Shown piece by piece: positions 36,846 through 45,555 of a DNA stretch of 64,000 nt (position 1 is its first letter; the number at the start of each line of letters is the position of its first letter). This DNA is from Methylophilus sp. DW102 (GTDB taxonomy: Bacteria > Pseudomonadota > Gammaproteobacteria > Burkholderiales > Methylophilaceae). The translations under genes and the position numbers were made by a program. The notes below the pieces were generated by a model. That model saw only the letters and a program-made list of their open reading frames with translations. It did not search any database and was not told the DNA's origin. The stretch covers positions 1,674,001 through 1,738,000 of the forward strand of contig NZ_AP029023.1 in NCBI RefSeq assembly GCF_037076555.1, in the 5' to 3' direction.

Positions 36846-37559
36846 ATGACTGCTGGAACCCTCTACTTTATTCCCGTCCCCCTCACCGAGGACACCACGC
36901 CCCAACAAGTCGTGCCGCCTGAGGTCATACAACGCATGCACAGCTTGCGTCACTTTATCGTCGAGAACGAAAAAACGGCCCGTCACTTTCTAGGCGCCAG
37001 CGGGCACCCAGTGCCTATGCGTGAAATCACGCTCACGGTGCTGACTAAAGATACACCGAATAAAGACCTGCAAAAGTTACTGCAACCTGTGCAACAGGGC
37101 ATGGATGTTGGCTTGATGAGTGAAGCCGGCTGCCCGGGTATCGCCGATCCGGGGGCCGCGCTCGCCGCCGTCGCTCATCACAAAAGCATACGCGTCACCC
37201 CGCTCATCGGCCCCAGCAGCTTGCTGCTGGCACTGATGGTCAGCGGCTTGAACGGCCAGAGATTTACGTTTTTAGGCTATCTTCCTAGCGATAAAAATGA
37301 ACGTATCAGAACCATCAAAGGCATTGAGTTTGACTCAAAAAAACAGCAAGCGACCCAGCTGTTTATTGAAACACCCTACCGCAACCAGCATGTACTAGAA
37401 GACCTGATTGCTAACCTGCAAGCACAAACAAAATTATGTGTGGCGTGCAATGTGTCAGGCAAAGAAGAATTGATTGTGACAAAAACAGTGGCTGACTGGA
37501 AAAAAGCACCCCTGCCTGATTTGCATAAAAAACCGACCGTTTTTTTGCTGCTAGCCTAA
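36846..37559 (+). CDS. RsmI-like SAM-dependent methyltransferase
   Basis: A 237-residue member of the tetrapyrrole methylase fold. LYFIPVPLTED at the start, VGLMSEAGCPGIADPGA and IGPSSLLLALMVSGLNGQRFTFLGYLP parallel RsmI, the 16S rRNA C1402 2'-O-methyltransferase. It lacks the C-terminal extension of full RsmI (about 280 residues), as in the short RsmI-like paralogues of betaproteobacteria. Whether it acts on rRNA is not known. A GATAAT -10 element lies about 30 bp upstream. Confidence 0.85.
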   Translation: MTAGTLYFIPVPLTEDTTPQQVVPPEVIQRMHSLRHFIVENEKTARHFLGASGHPVPMREITLTVLTKDTPNKDLQKLLQPVQQGMDVGLMSEAGCPGIADPGAALAAVAHHKSIRVTPLIGPSSLLLALMVSGLNGQRFTFLGYLPSDKNERIRTIKGIEFDSKKQQATQLFIETPYRNQHVLEDLIANLQAQTKLCVACNVSGKEELIVTKTVADWKKAPLPDLHKKPTVFLLLA

Positions 37560-37563
37560 GGGG

Positions 37564-38007
37564 TCAAAAACGTACTACCCTCACACCAGAGGTAGCCTCG
37601 GGATTGGAGGCTGCCTGCTGCGCCTGATCATAATCACGTTGCGCTTGCAACACCTCATCCATATGCGTCTCAGACCAGTCACGCAATGCGGCTAGCAGGC
37701 CCACCAGCGTGTTCCCCAGCGGTGTTATCTTGTACTCCACTCTTGGCGGCACCTCAGGATACACCGTACGCGCAATCAGCCCGTCCCGCTCCAACCCACG
37801 CAATGTTTGCGTCAGCATCTTCTGTGAAATTCCGCCAATCTCACGCTGCAAGGTACTAAACCGCTTGGTTTCACTCTCCAGCAACCCCAACACCAGCACT
37901 GTCCACTTATCCGCTATCCGGTTCAACATCAAACGTGTCGGGCACGCTGCCTGATACGCATTCCAGCTAGTGACAATCTGCAACGGTTGTTCTATCTCTT
38001 CCAGCAT
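37564..38007 (-). CDS. HxlR-family transcriptional regulator
   Basis: A 147-residue winged-helix regulator. ADKWTVLVLGLLESETKRFSTLQREIGGISQKMLTQTLRGLERDGLI is the typical HxlR recognition core, preceded by a conserved cysteine (CPTRLML) that in some members senses redox or aldehyde stress. It is divergent from the SnoaL-like gene and convergent, 4 bp apart, with the RsmI-like gene. Repeats in the shared promoter region look like its operator. Confidence 0.93.
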   Translation of the reverse strand: MLEEIEQPLQIVTSWNAYQAACPTRLMLNRIADKWTVLVLGLLESETKRFSTLQREIGGISQKMLTQTLRGLERDGLIARTVYPEVPPRVEYKITPLGNTLVGLLAALRDWSETHMDEVLQAQRDYDQAQQAASNPEATSGVRVVRF

Positions 38008-38055
38008 GGCTTTCCCTCGGTATCTAAGACGTTCAAGTGAGTGACAAGTGCATAA

Positions 38056-38088
38056 GTTACTTTAAGGTGCCTACTTACTAAAAGTAAC
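38056..38088. promoter_or_regulatory. Candidate HxlR operator
   Basis: GTTACTTT and AAAGTAAC flank 17 bp, and a nested TACTT-N5-AAGTA lies at 38072-38086. The site is midway between the HxlR and SnoaL-like genes. Confidence 0.5.
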
Positions 38089-38153
38089 CATTGAAATTAT
38101 GATGCGCAACACCTATAGCACGCAAGCATTTTCAACTCACTTAAGGAAGCCAT

Positions 38154-38639
38154 ATGCATCTATTCAAATCGCTACTCACCACCTTGCTATTCACCACCCT
38201 GATAACCAAAGGAACCCTCACCATGGCACAAGACCAAACGCAACAAAACAAACAACTGCTGGCAGACTTTGCCACTGCCGTCTTTGTGAAAAAAGACCTG
38301 AGCCAACTGCCCAACTTCATGCAGCCAGGCTATATTCAACACAACCCGCTCGTGCCACAAGGCCTGACTGGCTTCGAGCAATTCTTTAGTGCCTGGTTTA
38401 AAGCTGTACCAGACTGGCACTATCAACTGGAAAAGCTGGTCGCCGAAGGGGATACCGTTTGGGCGTATGGCGTGTATTCAGGGACACAAAAAGGCGACTG
38501 GTTAGGTATCCCGGCTACAGGCAAGCACTACAGTATTTACGCCGTGGATATTTTCAGGATCGAGAACGGTAAACTGGCCGAGCACTGGGATGTGCTGGAT
38601 GCTTATGGCTTGTTCAAACAACTAGGCGTTATTCAGTAA
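38154..38639 (+). CDS. Exported SnoaL-like/ester-cyclase family protein
   Basis: A 161-residue NTF2-fold protein with a probable signal peptide (SLLTTLLFTTLITKGTLTMAQ). YIQHNPLVPQGLTGFEQFF and GTQKGDWLGIPATGKHYSIYAVDIFRIENGKLAEHWDVLD are typical of SnoaL-like ester cyclases. These include small enzymes and stress-linked proteins of unknown substrate. AAGGA lies 7 nt before the ATG. It is divergent from the HxlR gene and probably its target. Confidence 0.88.
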   Translation: MHLFKSLLTTLLFTTLITKGTLTMAQDQTQQNKQLLADFATAVFVKKDLSQLPNFMQPGYIQHNPLVPQGLTGFEQFFSAWFKAVPDWHYQLEKLVAEGDTVWAYGVYSGTQKGDWLGIPATGKHYSIYAVDIFRIENGKLAEHWDVLDAYGLFKQLGVIQ

Positions 38640-38651
38640 CTTTCACCGATT

Positions 38652-38681
38652 AAAAAGGCCTATCCAAGATAGGCCTTTTTT
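38652..38681 (+). terminator. Hairpin terminator after the SnoaL-like gene
   Basis: A perfect 13-bp stem (AAAAAGGCCTATC and complement) with a 3-nt loop, ending in T6. Confidence 0.9.
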
Positions 38682-39046
38682 GCGCCTACAGCAATATCCG
38701 CTACCGCACTGCTTAAAGCGATTTAAACTATATGATCCAACCGCGGTATTAATCAATCTGTACATCGCTGTTGAAAAAACGCATGCAACACAATCATTAC
38801 CGAGAAACGGAACGAATATGCCGCCCAAGTGGGCTATTTTTACGGCGGTTTTCATAGCGGATAAAGCAATGGTGATTGTAGAGGCCGTTTAAAAAAGCAC
38901 TCTTGGACAAGAATTGTTTTTAAGTACTATCGTGGGATAATCCGGCTTTGCAAGCTCCTCTATCTCTTTGGCTGCCATCCTTGATACTTCATTTTATGCG
39001 TAAATTTCTGATTGTTAATCTGCTGATCAATTAGTGAGTGCCGGAC
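38682..39046. other. Spacer between SnoaL-like gene and dinB
   Basis: About 365 bp. It carries short hairpins (GCCCA-AG-TGGGC near 38824), a possible 24-codon frame at 38818-38892 with a weak ribosome site, a degraded copy of the 36768 hairpin, and a promoter-like element at 38914. No LexA box (CTGT-N8-ACAG) was seen near dinB. Confidence 0.4.
38914..38941 (+). promoter_or_regulatory. Putative promoter for dinB
   Basis: TTGTTT, a 16-bp spacer, and TGG-GATAAT as an extended -10. The 12 bases around the -10 repeat exactly at 36808-36819. Confidence 0.4.
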
Positions 39047-40204
39047 ATGTCAGACCAAGAGCTAAGACGCATCGCACATATTGATATGGATGCTTTTTTC
39101 GCATCTTGCGAATTGTCACGCTACCCGGAGTTGAAAGGCTTGCCCATGGTGGTGGCCGGTGGCTCCTCACATGTGCCGAGGATCAGAGAAGATGGCACAC
39201 GCGAATTCTCGCGCTTGCGTGATTACGCAGGGCGCGGCGTGTTGACCACAGCCACCTACGAAGCGCGGGCGCTAGGCTTGAACTCGGCCATGCCCACCAT
39301 GCAGGCAGCCAAACTCGCGCCCGATGCGGTCTTGCTACCGGTCAACTTCGAACTCTATCGCCATTACTCGCAGTTGTTCAAAGCAGCGATTCGCAGCATC
39401 AGCCCGCAGGTGGAGAATATCGGGATTGACGAGGTCTACGCCGATGTTTCAAGCCTGCCAGGGGATGCTACAGAGATTGCACAACAGCTGAAATCGGCCG
39501 TATTTGCGGCCACCGGCCTGACCTGTTCTGTCGGGATCGCCCCCAATAAACTATTGGCAAAGTTATGCTCTGAAATGCAAAAGCCAGATGGCATCACGGT
39601 CATCACGATGTCAGATGTCCCCAGCCGCATCTGGCCGATGGCGGCAAAAAAGATCAATGGCATTGGTCCCAAAGCCAGTGCAAAACTCGAATCGTTGCAG
39701 ATTAAGACCATAGGCCAAATCGCAGCTATGAGCGAAGCCTGGCTTGTTCAACATTTTGGCAATCGCTATGGCAGGTGGTTATACCGTGTTTCCCGCGGGC
39801 AGGACGACAGACCGGTCGTGACAGAAAGCGTCCCGGTCTCCATGAGCAGGGAGACCACTTTCGAACGCAACTTGCATCCGGTGAGAGACAAACCAGCGCT
39901 GAGCGAGGCATTTACCCGCTTATGTGAACGTGTCGCCAACGATCTGCAGAAGAAAGGCTATACCTGCTGCAAGGTCGGGATCAAGCTGCGTTTTGAGGAC
40001 TTTAAAACGGTCACGCGTGACCTCACCTTGTCCACGGCGATCAGCGATGCGAAATCGTTACGGCTTTTTGCTGGAAAATGCCTGAAAAGGATAAATCTTG
40101 ATAAAAGGATACGATTATTAGGCGTAAAAACCAGCGGTCTGCTGCGTGCTGATCGTATAGACCAAACAGATTCAGCGCAATTTACCCTAGACTTTGACGA
40201 GTAA
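39047..40204 (+). CDS. dinB: DNA polymerase IV (Y-family)
   Basis: A translesion polymerase of 385 residues. AHIDMDAFFASCEL holds the first catalytic Asp, and ENIGIDEVYADVS replaces the usual SIDEAYLD, keeping Asp and Glu. A helix-hairpin-helix (NGIGPKASAKLESL), the little finger and a C-terminal clamp-binding-like QFTLDF follow. Between VVAGG and RGVLTTATYEAR there are about 20 more residues than in E. coli Pol IV. The ATG at 39047 is preferred to a GTG three codons earlier. Confidence 0.93.
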   Translation: MSDQELRRIAHIDMDAFFASCELSRYPELKGLPMVVAGGSSHVPRIREDGTREFSRLRDYAGRGVLTTATYEARALGLNSAMPTMQAAKLAPDAVLLPVNFELYRHYSQLFKAAIRSISPQVENIGIDEVYADVSSLPGDATEIAQQLKSAVFAATGLTCSVGIAPNKLLAKLCSEMQKPDGITVITMSDVPSRIWPMAAKKINGIGPKASAKLESLQIKTIGQIAAMSEAWLVQHFGNRYGRWLYRVSRGQDDRPVVTESVPVSMSRETTFERNLHPVRDKPALSEAFTRLCERVANDLQKKGYTCCKVGIKLRFEDFKTVTRDLTLSTAISDAKSLRLFAGKCLKRINLDKRIRLLGVKTSGLLRADRIDQTDSAQFTLDFDE

Positions 40205-40237
40205 GACGCACACGCGTTTAAAACCGGGGCTAGACGG

Positions 40238-42127
40238 CTACTGCCCCCGCATAAACATCTTGTCCAAATCGGCCAAACTCACCTGAAACCAGGTGGGTCT
40301 GCCGTGATTGCACTGCCCGCTTCTTTCAGTCGCTTCCATATCACGCAACAAGGCGTTCATTTCAGTAATGGTCAGTTGCCGGTTAGCACGAACGGCAGCG
40401 TGGCAGGCCATGGTACCCAGTACTTCGTTTTGGCGTTCTAGCAGCACGCGGCTGGCGCCATATTCGTGTAAGTCGCGTAATACAGCACGGGCCAGCGCGA
40501 CGGCATCGGCATCTTGCAGCATGTTGGGGATGGCACGAATGGCAATCGTGGTGGGTGACAAGGTAGCCAACTCAAAGCCCAGTTGCTGTAATGTGTCGCT
40601 GCCTTGCAAGGATTGCAGCGTGGCAACTTCAACTTTTTCGGCATAAAAACTGATGGGAATCAGCAACGGCTGAGTTGCGATGGCCTGCTCGCTCAAGGCA
40701 TTTTTCAGGCGCTCGTACATGATGCGCTCATGCGCGGCGTGCATATCGACCACCACCATACCTTGGGCGTTTTGGGCAAGAATATAAATCCCATGCAACT
40801 GCCCCAGCGCAAACCCCAACGGGTATTGTTGCGGCAGATCTGGCGTGGGTTGTATCGGCTGATCCAAGGCCACCACCGAGGCAAACACCTCTAAAGAATT
40901 ACTTTCAAGGATGGTCGCTTGATCCATCGCGGCCGGTTTTAAGTCGCCGTAGAGTTGACCATAAAACTGCTGCGCCATGTCACCCCCGTTGCTGATATTG
41001 GGGGGGTAGCTGCCGCCAAAGGCCGGGCGATTGTGCAGTGGCATTTCCACTTGTTCGCGTGGCATGCTAAACACAGAGGCATCCGTGCCTGGGCGGAAGG
41101 GATTAAACGGCGCTTGCACAGGCTGGCTGGCTTGTATCTCGGCAGATGTTTTGCCCAGGGCCTTGTGCAGGCTATGAAAAATAAAACGATGTACTGCTTG
41201 CGATTCGCGGAAGCGGACTTCGGTTTTGGCGGGATGCACGTTGACATCGACCAGGGAGGGATCCAGCTCAAGAAACAGCACAAAGGCCGGATGTTTATCG
41301 CCGTGCAACACATCCTGATAGGCTTGCTTGATGGCGTGCGCAATCAGCTTGTCGCGCACAAACCGGCCATTCACAAACACATATTGGCTATCGCGGCTGT
41401 GGCGCTGGTAAGTGGGCGAAGCGGTCATCCCCCACAGGCGCAAGCCACCGCTATTCTCTTCTAGCCAGAGGCTTTGTGCAGCAAATTCGCTCCCTAACAC
41501 ATCTGTGATGCGTTGCTGCGGGGTATTGGACGCCAAGCGGCTAATGGCTTTGCCATTGTGTTGCAACAAAAACCCGATATTCGGACGCGACAGGGCGACG
41601 CGGGTAAAGGCATCTTCACAATGGCCAAACTCGGTATTTTCGGTTTTGAGAAACTTGCGCCGCGCCGGGGTATTAAAGTACAAATCATGCACCTCAACAA
41701 TGGTGCCTGCATCCAGTGCGGCCGGGCTCAGCTGTGGCGCTTGCGTGCCTTCTGCGGCGATTTGCCAGGCATGACTGGCGCTTTGCTGACGGCTGGTGAG
41801 CACAGTACGCGAGATAGAGGCAATACTGGCCAATGCCTCGCCCCTGAAGCCCAGGCTGCCAACTTGTTCGAGATCTTCAAGGCTATCAATCTTGCTGGTG
41901 GCATGCCGTGTCAGCGCCAGGGCCAATTCATCCTTGGCAATTCCGTGACCATTGTCGGTGACTTTCAACAGCTTGATACCGCCTTGTTGCAAGGCTATCT
42001 GAATCTGCGTGCTGCCTGCATCCACACTGTTTTCGAGCAGCTCTTTCAGGGCGGAGGCTGGGCGTTCAACCACCTCACCGGCGGCAATTTGAGAAATCAG
42101 TTGATCGGGGAGAAGTTTAATTTGCAT
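40238..42127 (-). CDS. mutL: DNA mismatch repair protein MutL
   Basis: MutL links MutS to later repair steps. The 629-residue protein has GHKL ATPase motifs (ELLENSVDAGS, VTDNGHGI at 57-63, GSLGFRGEALASI). The C-terminal domain contains DMHAAHERIMYE, close to the endonuclease motif DQHA-x2-E-x4-E, plus ACHAAVRA and CNHGRPT. This indicates the nicking type of MutL found in bacteria without MutH. It is divergent from the Suv3-like gene with 34 bp between starts. Confidence 0.96.
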   Translation of the reverse strand: MQIKLLPDQLISQIAAGEVVERPASALKELLENSVDAGSTQIQIALQQGGIKLLKVTDNGHGIAKDELALALTRHATSKIDSLEDLEQVGSLGFRGEALASIASISRTVLTSRQQSASHAWQIAAEGTQAPQLSPAALDAGTIVEVHDLYFNTPARRKFLKTENTEFGHCEDAFTRVALSRPNIGFLLQHNGKAISRLASNTPQQRITDVLGSEFAAQSLWLEENSGGLRLWGMTASPTYQRHSRDSQYVFVNGRFVRDKLIAHAIKQAYQDVLHGDKHPAFVLFLELDPSLVDVNVHPAKTEVRFRESQAVHRFIFHSLHKALGKTSAEIQASQPVQAPFNPFRPGTDASVFSMPREQVEMPLHNRPAFGGSYPPNISNGGDMAQQFYGQLYGDLKPAAMDQATILESNSLEVFASVVALDQPIQPTPDLPQQYPLGFALGQLHGIYILAQNAQGMVVVDMHAAHERIMYERLKNALSEQAIATQPLLIPISFYAEKVEVATLQSLQGSDTLQQLGFELATLSPTTIAIRAIPNMLQDADAVALARAVLRDLHEYGASRVLLERQNEVLGTMACHAAVRANRQLTITEMNALLRDMEATERSGQCNHGRPTWFQVSLADLDKMFMRGQ

Positions 42128-42161
42128 CTTGGCATTTTAAACCGTTTGGTAGAATGACTGT

Positions 42162-43685
42162 ATGTTCTCAGAAGAATTTCAGGCGTATTTATCTCGCTTT
42201 ACCCTCGCCCGCCAGCTGGGTCGCCAACATCATTTTTATGTCGGGCCCACCAACTCAGGCAAAACCTATCAGGCACTCGAAACCCTGCGCCAGGCTGAGT
42301 CTGGCGTTTATCTCGCGCCGTTACGACTGCTGGCAATGGAGGTCCGCGACCGGCTGATGCAGGCCGGCGTCCCTTGCAATCTGGTGACTGGCGAAGAACG
42401 TGTCATGGTGCCCGGTGCCAGACACACCGCCTCCACCATCGAAATGCTGCGGCCAGACCACGCCGTAGACGTCGCAGTGATTGATGAAATCCAGATGCTG
42501 ATGGACCCAGACCGAGGCAGTGCGTGGACAGCGGCGCTGGTCGGGGTCCCGGCAAAACAAGTATTTATCTGCGGGGCGAACAGCGTCACCAGCAGCTGTA
42601 CCCGCGTGCTGGATAGGCTCAACGAGCCCTACACTCTCACCCATTTACAGCGCATGACACCGTTGCTGATCGAAGAACATAGTATTTGCGGTGCACGCTA
42701 CCACGCCGCCAAACTACGCAAAGCACTACACACCGGTGATGCCATCATCGCCTTTAGCCGCAAAGATGTGCTCACACTGGCTGCGCGTATCCGCCAATGG
42801 GGGCTGTCTGTCGCCACCATCTATGGCGCCCTCTCGCCTGAAGTCCGCCGCGTCGAGTCTGCGCGTTTTGCCAGCGGCGAGGCGCACATCCTGGTCGCCA
42901 CAGATGCCATCGGCATGGGGCTCAACCTGCCGATTCGCCGCGTGATTTTTGCCAATATCCATAAATTTGACGGCATCGCCTCACGGCCGCTCAATGCCAC
43001 CGAAATGCGCCAGATTGCCGGTCGGGCCGGACGCCATGGCCTGTATGACACGGGCTATGTCACCGTCCTGGAAGACGACGAGCAATGGCATTTACAGGCT
43101 ATGTTAGACGCCGATGACACGGTGCCACCATTTGCCTTGCCGATTGCGGTTGGTGGCGAAGATATTGAAACGCTGAGTGAACGCATCCCCACCTGGCGAC
43201 TGGCCGAATGCATGGAGTACCTGCACAAGCAATATGCCAGGTCACCCGGCCAGTATGCCTTGCAGTGGCAAGTGACAAGCCTGCAACACCAGCAAGCCAT
43301 GCTGATCGACCAAACCGCACCGCAACTCTCCATGCGGGACAAATACCGCTTGATGTGCGCCCCGCTCGCGATCCAGGTGCCGATTGCACGGGACTATTTT
43401 GTGCAATGCGTGCAAGCCGTCGCTACGCAACAAGCCAGGTCATTGCCGCAAATGCCAGAATGGCTGAATGGCCAACAGGCGCAATATCTGGAGCAGGCTG
43501 AACTCATATGCCAGCATTTGAGCTTGTATAGCTGGTTATCGTATCAATATCCACGCATCTTTGTGGACAGCGCATTGATTGATGACGCCAGGAAAAAGCT
43601 CAATGGTTTTATTGGTCGGGCGTTGAGAGTTCAGGCGGGCTATGGGAAGACGCAGCGAGAGGCGGAATTGGGGCAATACTTTTAA
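42162..43685 (+). CDS. Suv3-like ATP-dependent RNA helicase
   Basis: A 507-residue superfamily 2 helicase. Walker A is GPTNSGKTYQAL (28-39), motif II is DEIQMLMD, motif V GMGLNLPIRRVIF and motif VI QIAGRAGRHG. This pattern, with DEIQ in place of DEAD, is that of Suv3, the helicase of the mitochondrial RNA degradosome. Bacterial homologues are scattered. The C-terminal region (SLYSWLSYQYPRIFVD) matches the Suv3 C-terminal domain. It starts 34 bp from mutL on the opposite strand. Its role in bacteria is unknown; RNA turnover is inferred. Confidence 0.87.
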   Translation: MFSEEFQAYLSRFTLARQLGRQHHFYVGPTNSGKTYQALETLRQAESGVYLAPLRLLAMEVRDRLMQAGVPCNLVTGEERVMVPGARHTASTIEMLRPDHAVDVAVIDEIQMLMDPDRGSAWTAALVGVPAKQVFICGANSVTSSCTRVLDRLNEPYTLTHLQRMTPLLIEEHSICGARYHAAKLRKALHTGDAIIAFSRKDVLTLAARIRQWGLSVATIYGALSPEVRRVESARFASGEAHILVATDAIGMGLNLPIRRVIFANIHKFDGIASRPLNATEMRQIAGRAGRHGLYDTGYVTVLEDDEQWHLQAMLDADDTVPPFALPIAVGGEDIETLSERIPTWRLAECMEYLHKQYARSPGQYALQWQVTSLQHQQAMLIDQTAPQLSMRDKYRLMCAPLAIQVPIARDYFVQCVQAVATQQARSLPQMPEWLNGQQAQYLEQAELICQHLSLYSWLSYQYPRIFVDSALIDDARKKLNGFIGRALRVQAGYGKTQREAELGQYF

Positions 43686-43780
43686 CAGATTTTTTACCAA
43701 GCGCACTTCCGGTGTCCTTTTCGCCTGTAGGCAAAAATAAGCCCAACCATCGAATAACTTTTGAACCAAATAAATAACAC

Positions 43781-45106
43781 TTATTTTTTAGCGAAGGAAG
43801 GATTGGTCGCAATATAAGACTTCACGCCAGACAAAATCGCATTGACCAACTTATCCTGATAAGCATCATCATTCAACCTGGCTTCTTCTTCAGGATTGCT
43901 GATAAACGCCGTCTCGACCAGAATCGAAGGGATATCCGGTGATTTAAGCACCGCAAACGCCGCTTGTTCAACATACTTGGAATGGAGCGTATTGATTTTA
44001 GCGATGCGTCCCAGCACGGCTTTACCCATGCGGATACTGTCGTGAATAGTGGCCGTTTGCGACAAATCGAGTAAGGTTCTTGCCAGGTCCATATCGCGGG
44101 TATCAATCGCCACACCACCAATCAAGTCTACCGCGTTTTCCTTTTTCGCCAGGTAGCGGGCGCCGGCACTGGTGGCGCCACGCTCAGACAGGGCAAACAC
44201 AGAAGACCCTTTGGCGGTGCTGTTCACAAACGAGTCGGCATGGATGGAAATAAACAAGTCGGCCTTGGCCGCGCGTGCTTTTTTGACACGGTCTCCCAGT
44301 GGCACGAAATAATCGCCATCGCGGATCAGGATCGCTTGCATGTTTTCTTCGGCATCGATCTGTTGCTTGAGCTTGCGCGCAATGGCCAGAGTAATGTTCT
44401 TTTCGTGGCTGCCATTGGAACCGCGTGCACCAGGATCTTCACCGCCGTGACCGGCATCGACGGCAATGGTAATGAGTTTTTGGCCAGGTTTTGCCTGTTT
44501 GAGTGTTTTTTCAACCGGCTTGTCAGTCACTTTGTCCGCCGGTTTTTCGGCAGACTTTTCCACCGTTGCATTGGCATTGTCTGGTGTGGGCTCGGCTGCT
44601 TTTTCAGCGGGTTTGTCGTCTTGACGTGGCACTTCTTGCAATTGCCGGGAAGGTGTCAGTACCGGGCTCGCCATGGCTGACTCGACAGGACCACTCGCAG
44701 GGCCTATGCTGATGGCCAAGCGTTGTTGCGAGCTGCCCGCATTCATATCGGTGACCTGCGGTTTAATATCAGATTTGATGTCAAAAACGATACGCGCCGT
44801 TTTCTCGGTAAACGGCGCAATGCGGATTTTAGACAGGTAAGGATGTTGGGCATCCAACTGCAGCGCGAGCGCTTTCAGGGTCGGGCTGATGGCAACACCG
44901 TCCATATCAATCACCACGCGGAATGGATTATCCAGCGTGAAGACACGGTATTTGACTTGCTGGTCGAGCAAAAGCTCGACATGTGCCTGACCGCCTTGCT
45001 GCTGCAAATTGGCCAGGATGACTTCAGCGGCATGTGCGGCCTGACTCAGGATGAATAACAGGACTGGCAATAGCCAGCCCAGGCAATGCTTACGCTTTAC
45101 TGGCAT
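43781..45106 (-). CDS. amiC: N-acetylmuramoyl-L-alanine amidase
   Basis: A periplasmic cell-wall amidase that splits septal peptidoglycan for daughter-cell separation. The 441-residue protein has a signal peptide ending AAHA, an AMIN domain up to about residue 130, a Pro/Lys/Glu-rich linker, and an Amidase_3 domain with zinc ligands in DAGHGGEDPGARG, the ISIHADSF histidine and the late VETAFISNPEEE glutamate. It overlaps tsaE by 10 bp, a common pairing. Confidence 0.94.
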   Translation of the reverse strand: MPVKRKHCLGWLLPVLLFILSQAAHAAEVILANLQQQGGQAHVELLLDQQVKYRVFTLDNPFRVVIDMDGVAISPTLKALALQLDAQHPYLSKIRIAPFTEKTARIVFDIKSDIKPQVTDMNAGSSQQRLAISIGPASGPVESAMASPVLTPSRQLQEVPRQDDKPAEKAAEPTPDNANATVEKSAEKPADKVTDKPVEKTLKQAKPGQKLITIAVDAGHGGEDPGARGSNGSHEKNITLAIARKLKQQIDAEENMQAILIRDGDYFVPLGDRVKKARAAKADLFISIHADSFVNSTAKGSSVFALSERGATSAGARYLAKKENAVDLIGGVAIDTRDMDLARTLLDLSQTATIHDSIRMGKAVLGRIAKINTLHSKYVEQAAFAVLKSPDIPSILVETAFISNPEEEARLNDDAYQDKLVNAILSGVKSYIATNPSFAKK

Positions 45107-45555
45107 AGTGTTTCCAAGGCCAACGCCTGCTGACTAGTGATGTGCAGCACGCGGCCGTGCGGCAGGATATCAAAGCGAATCTCGATGTCTGCGACAGGCA
45201 ATAGCTCGGCTGCACGCTCAGGCCACTCGACCAGGCAAACACTGGCAGGGTTGAAATAATCGCGGAAGCCGGCAGCTTCCCATTCCTCTGCATCCTGAAA
45301 GCGGTAAAGATCAAAGTGATAGCACGTGGCGAATGGCAGCATATAGGGTTCCACCAGCGTATAGGTGGGGCTTTTCACTTTGCCGACATGCCCCAAGGCA
45401 TGCAGCATGCCGCGCACCAGCGTGGTTTTACCGGCCCCCAGATCACCGTGCAGGTAAATGACCTGCCCAGGCTGCAATTGCTTTGCCAGCACGCTTGCGG
45501 CATGCACGGTCGCTGCTTCGTCTTTTAAAATCTGTGTAGAATACGTTTCTGTCAT
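45097..45555 (-). CDS. tsaE: tRNA threonylcarbamoyladenosine synthesis protein TsaE
   Basis: TsaE is the small ATPase of the t6A tRNA-modification system, working with TsaB and TsaD. The 152-residue protein has Walker A HGDLGAGKTTLVRG, SPTYTLVEPY, HFDLYR and VCLVEWPERA, all diagnostic. Its ATG (45555) overlaps the queG ATG on the other strand. It is followed by amiC with overlapping ends. Confidence 0.96.
   Translation of the reverse strand: MTETYSTQILKDEAATVHAASVLAKQLQPGQVIYLHGDLGAGKTTLVRGMLHALGHVGKVKSPTYTLVEPYMLPFATCYHFDLYRFQDAEEWEAAGFRDYFNPASVCLVEWPERAAELLPVADIEIRFDILPHGRVLHITSQQALALETLCQ

Noticed and set aside
38818..38892. Possible 24-residue hydrophobic peptide (MPPKWAIFTAVF...)
   Set aside because: Ribosome site is weak and the segment overlaps hairpins; nothing supports translation.
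38940..39046. LexA (SOS) box upstream of dinB
   Set aside because: No CTGT-N8-ACAG match is present.
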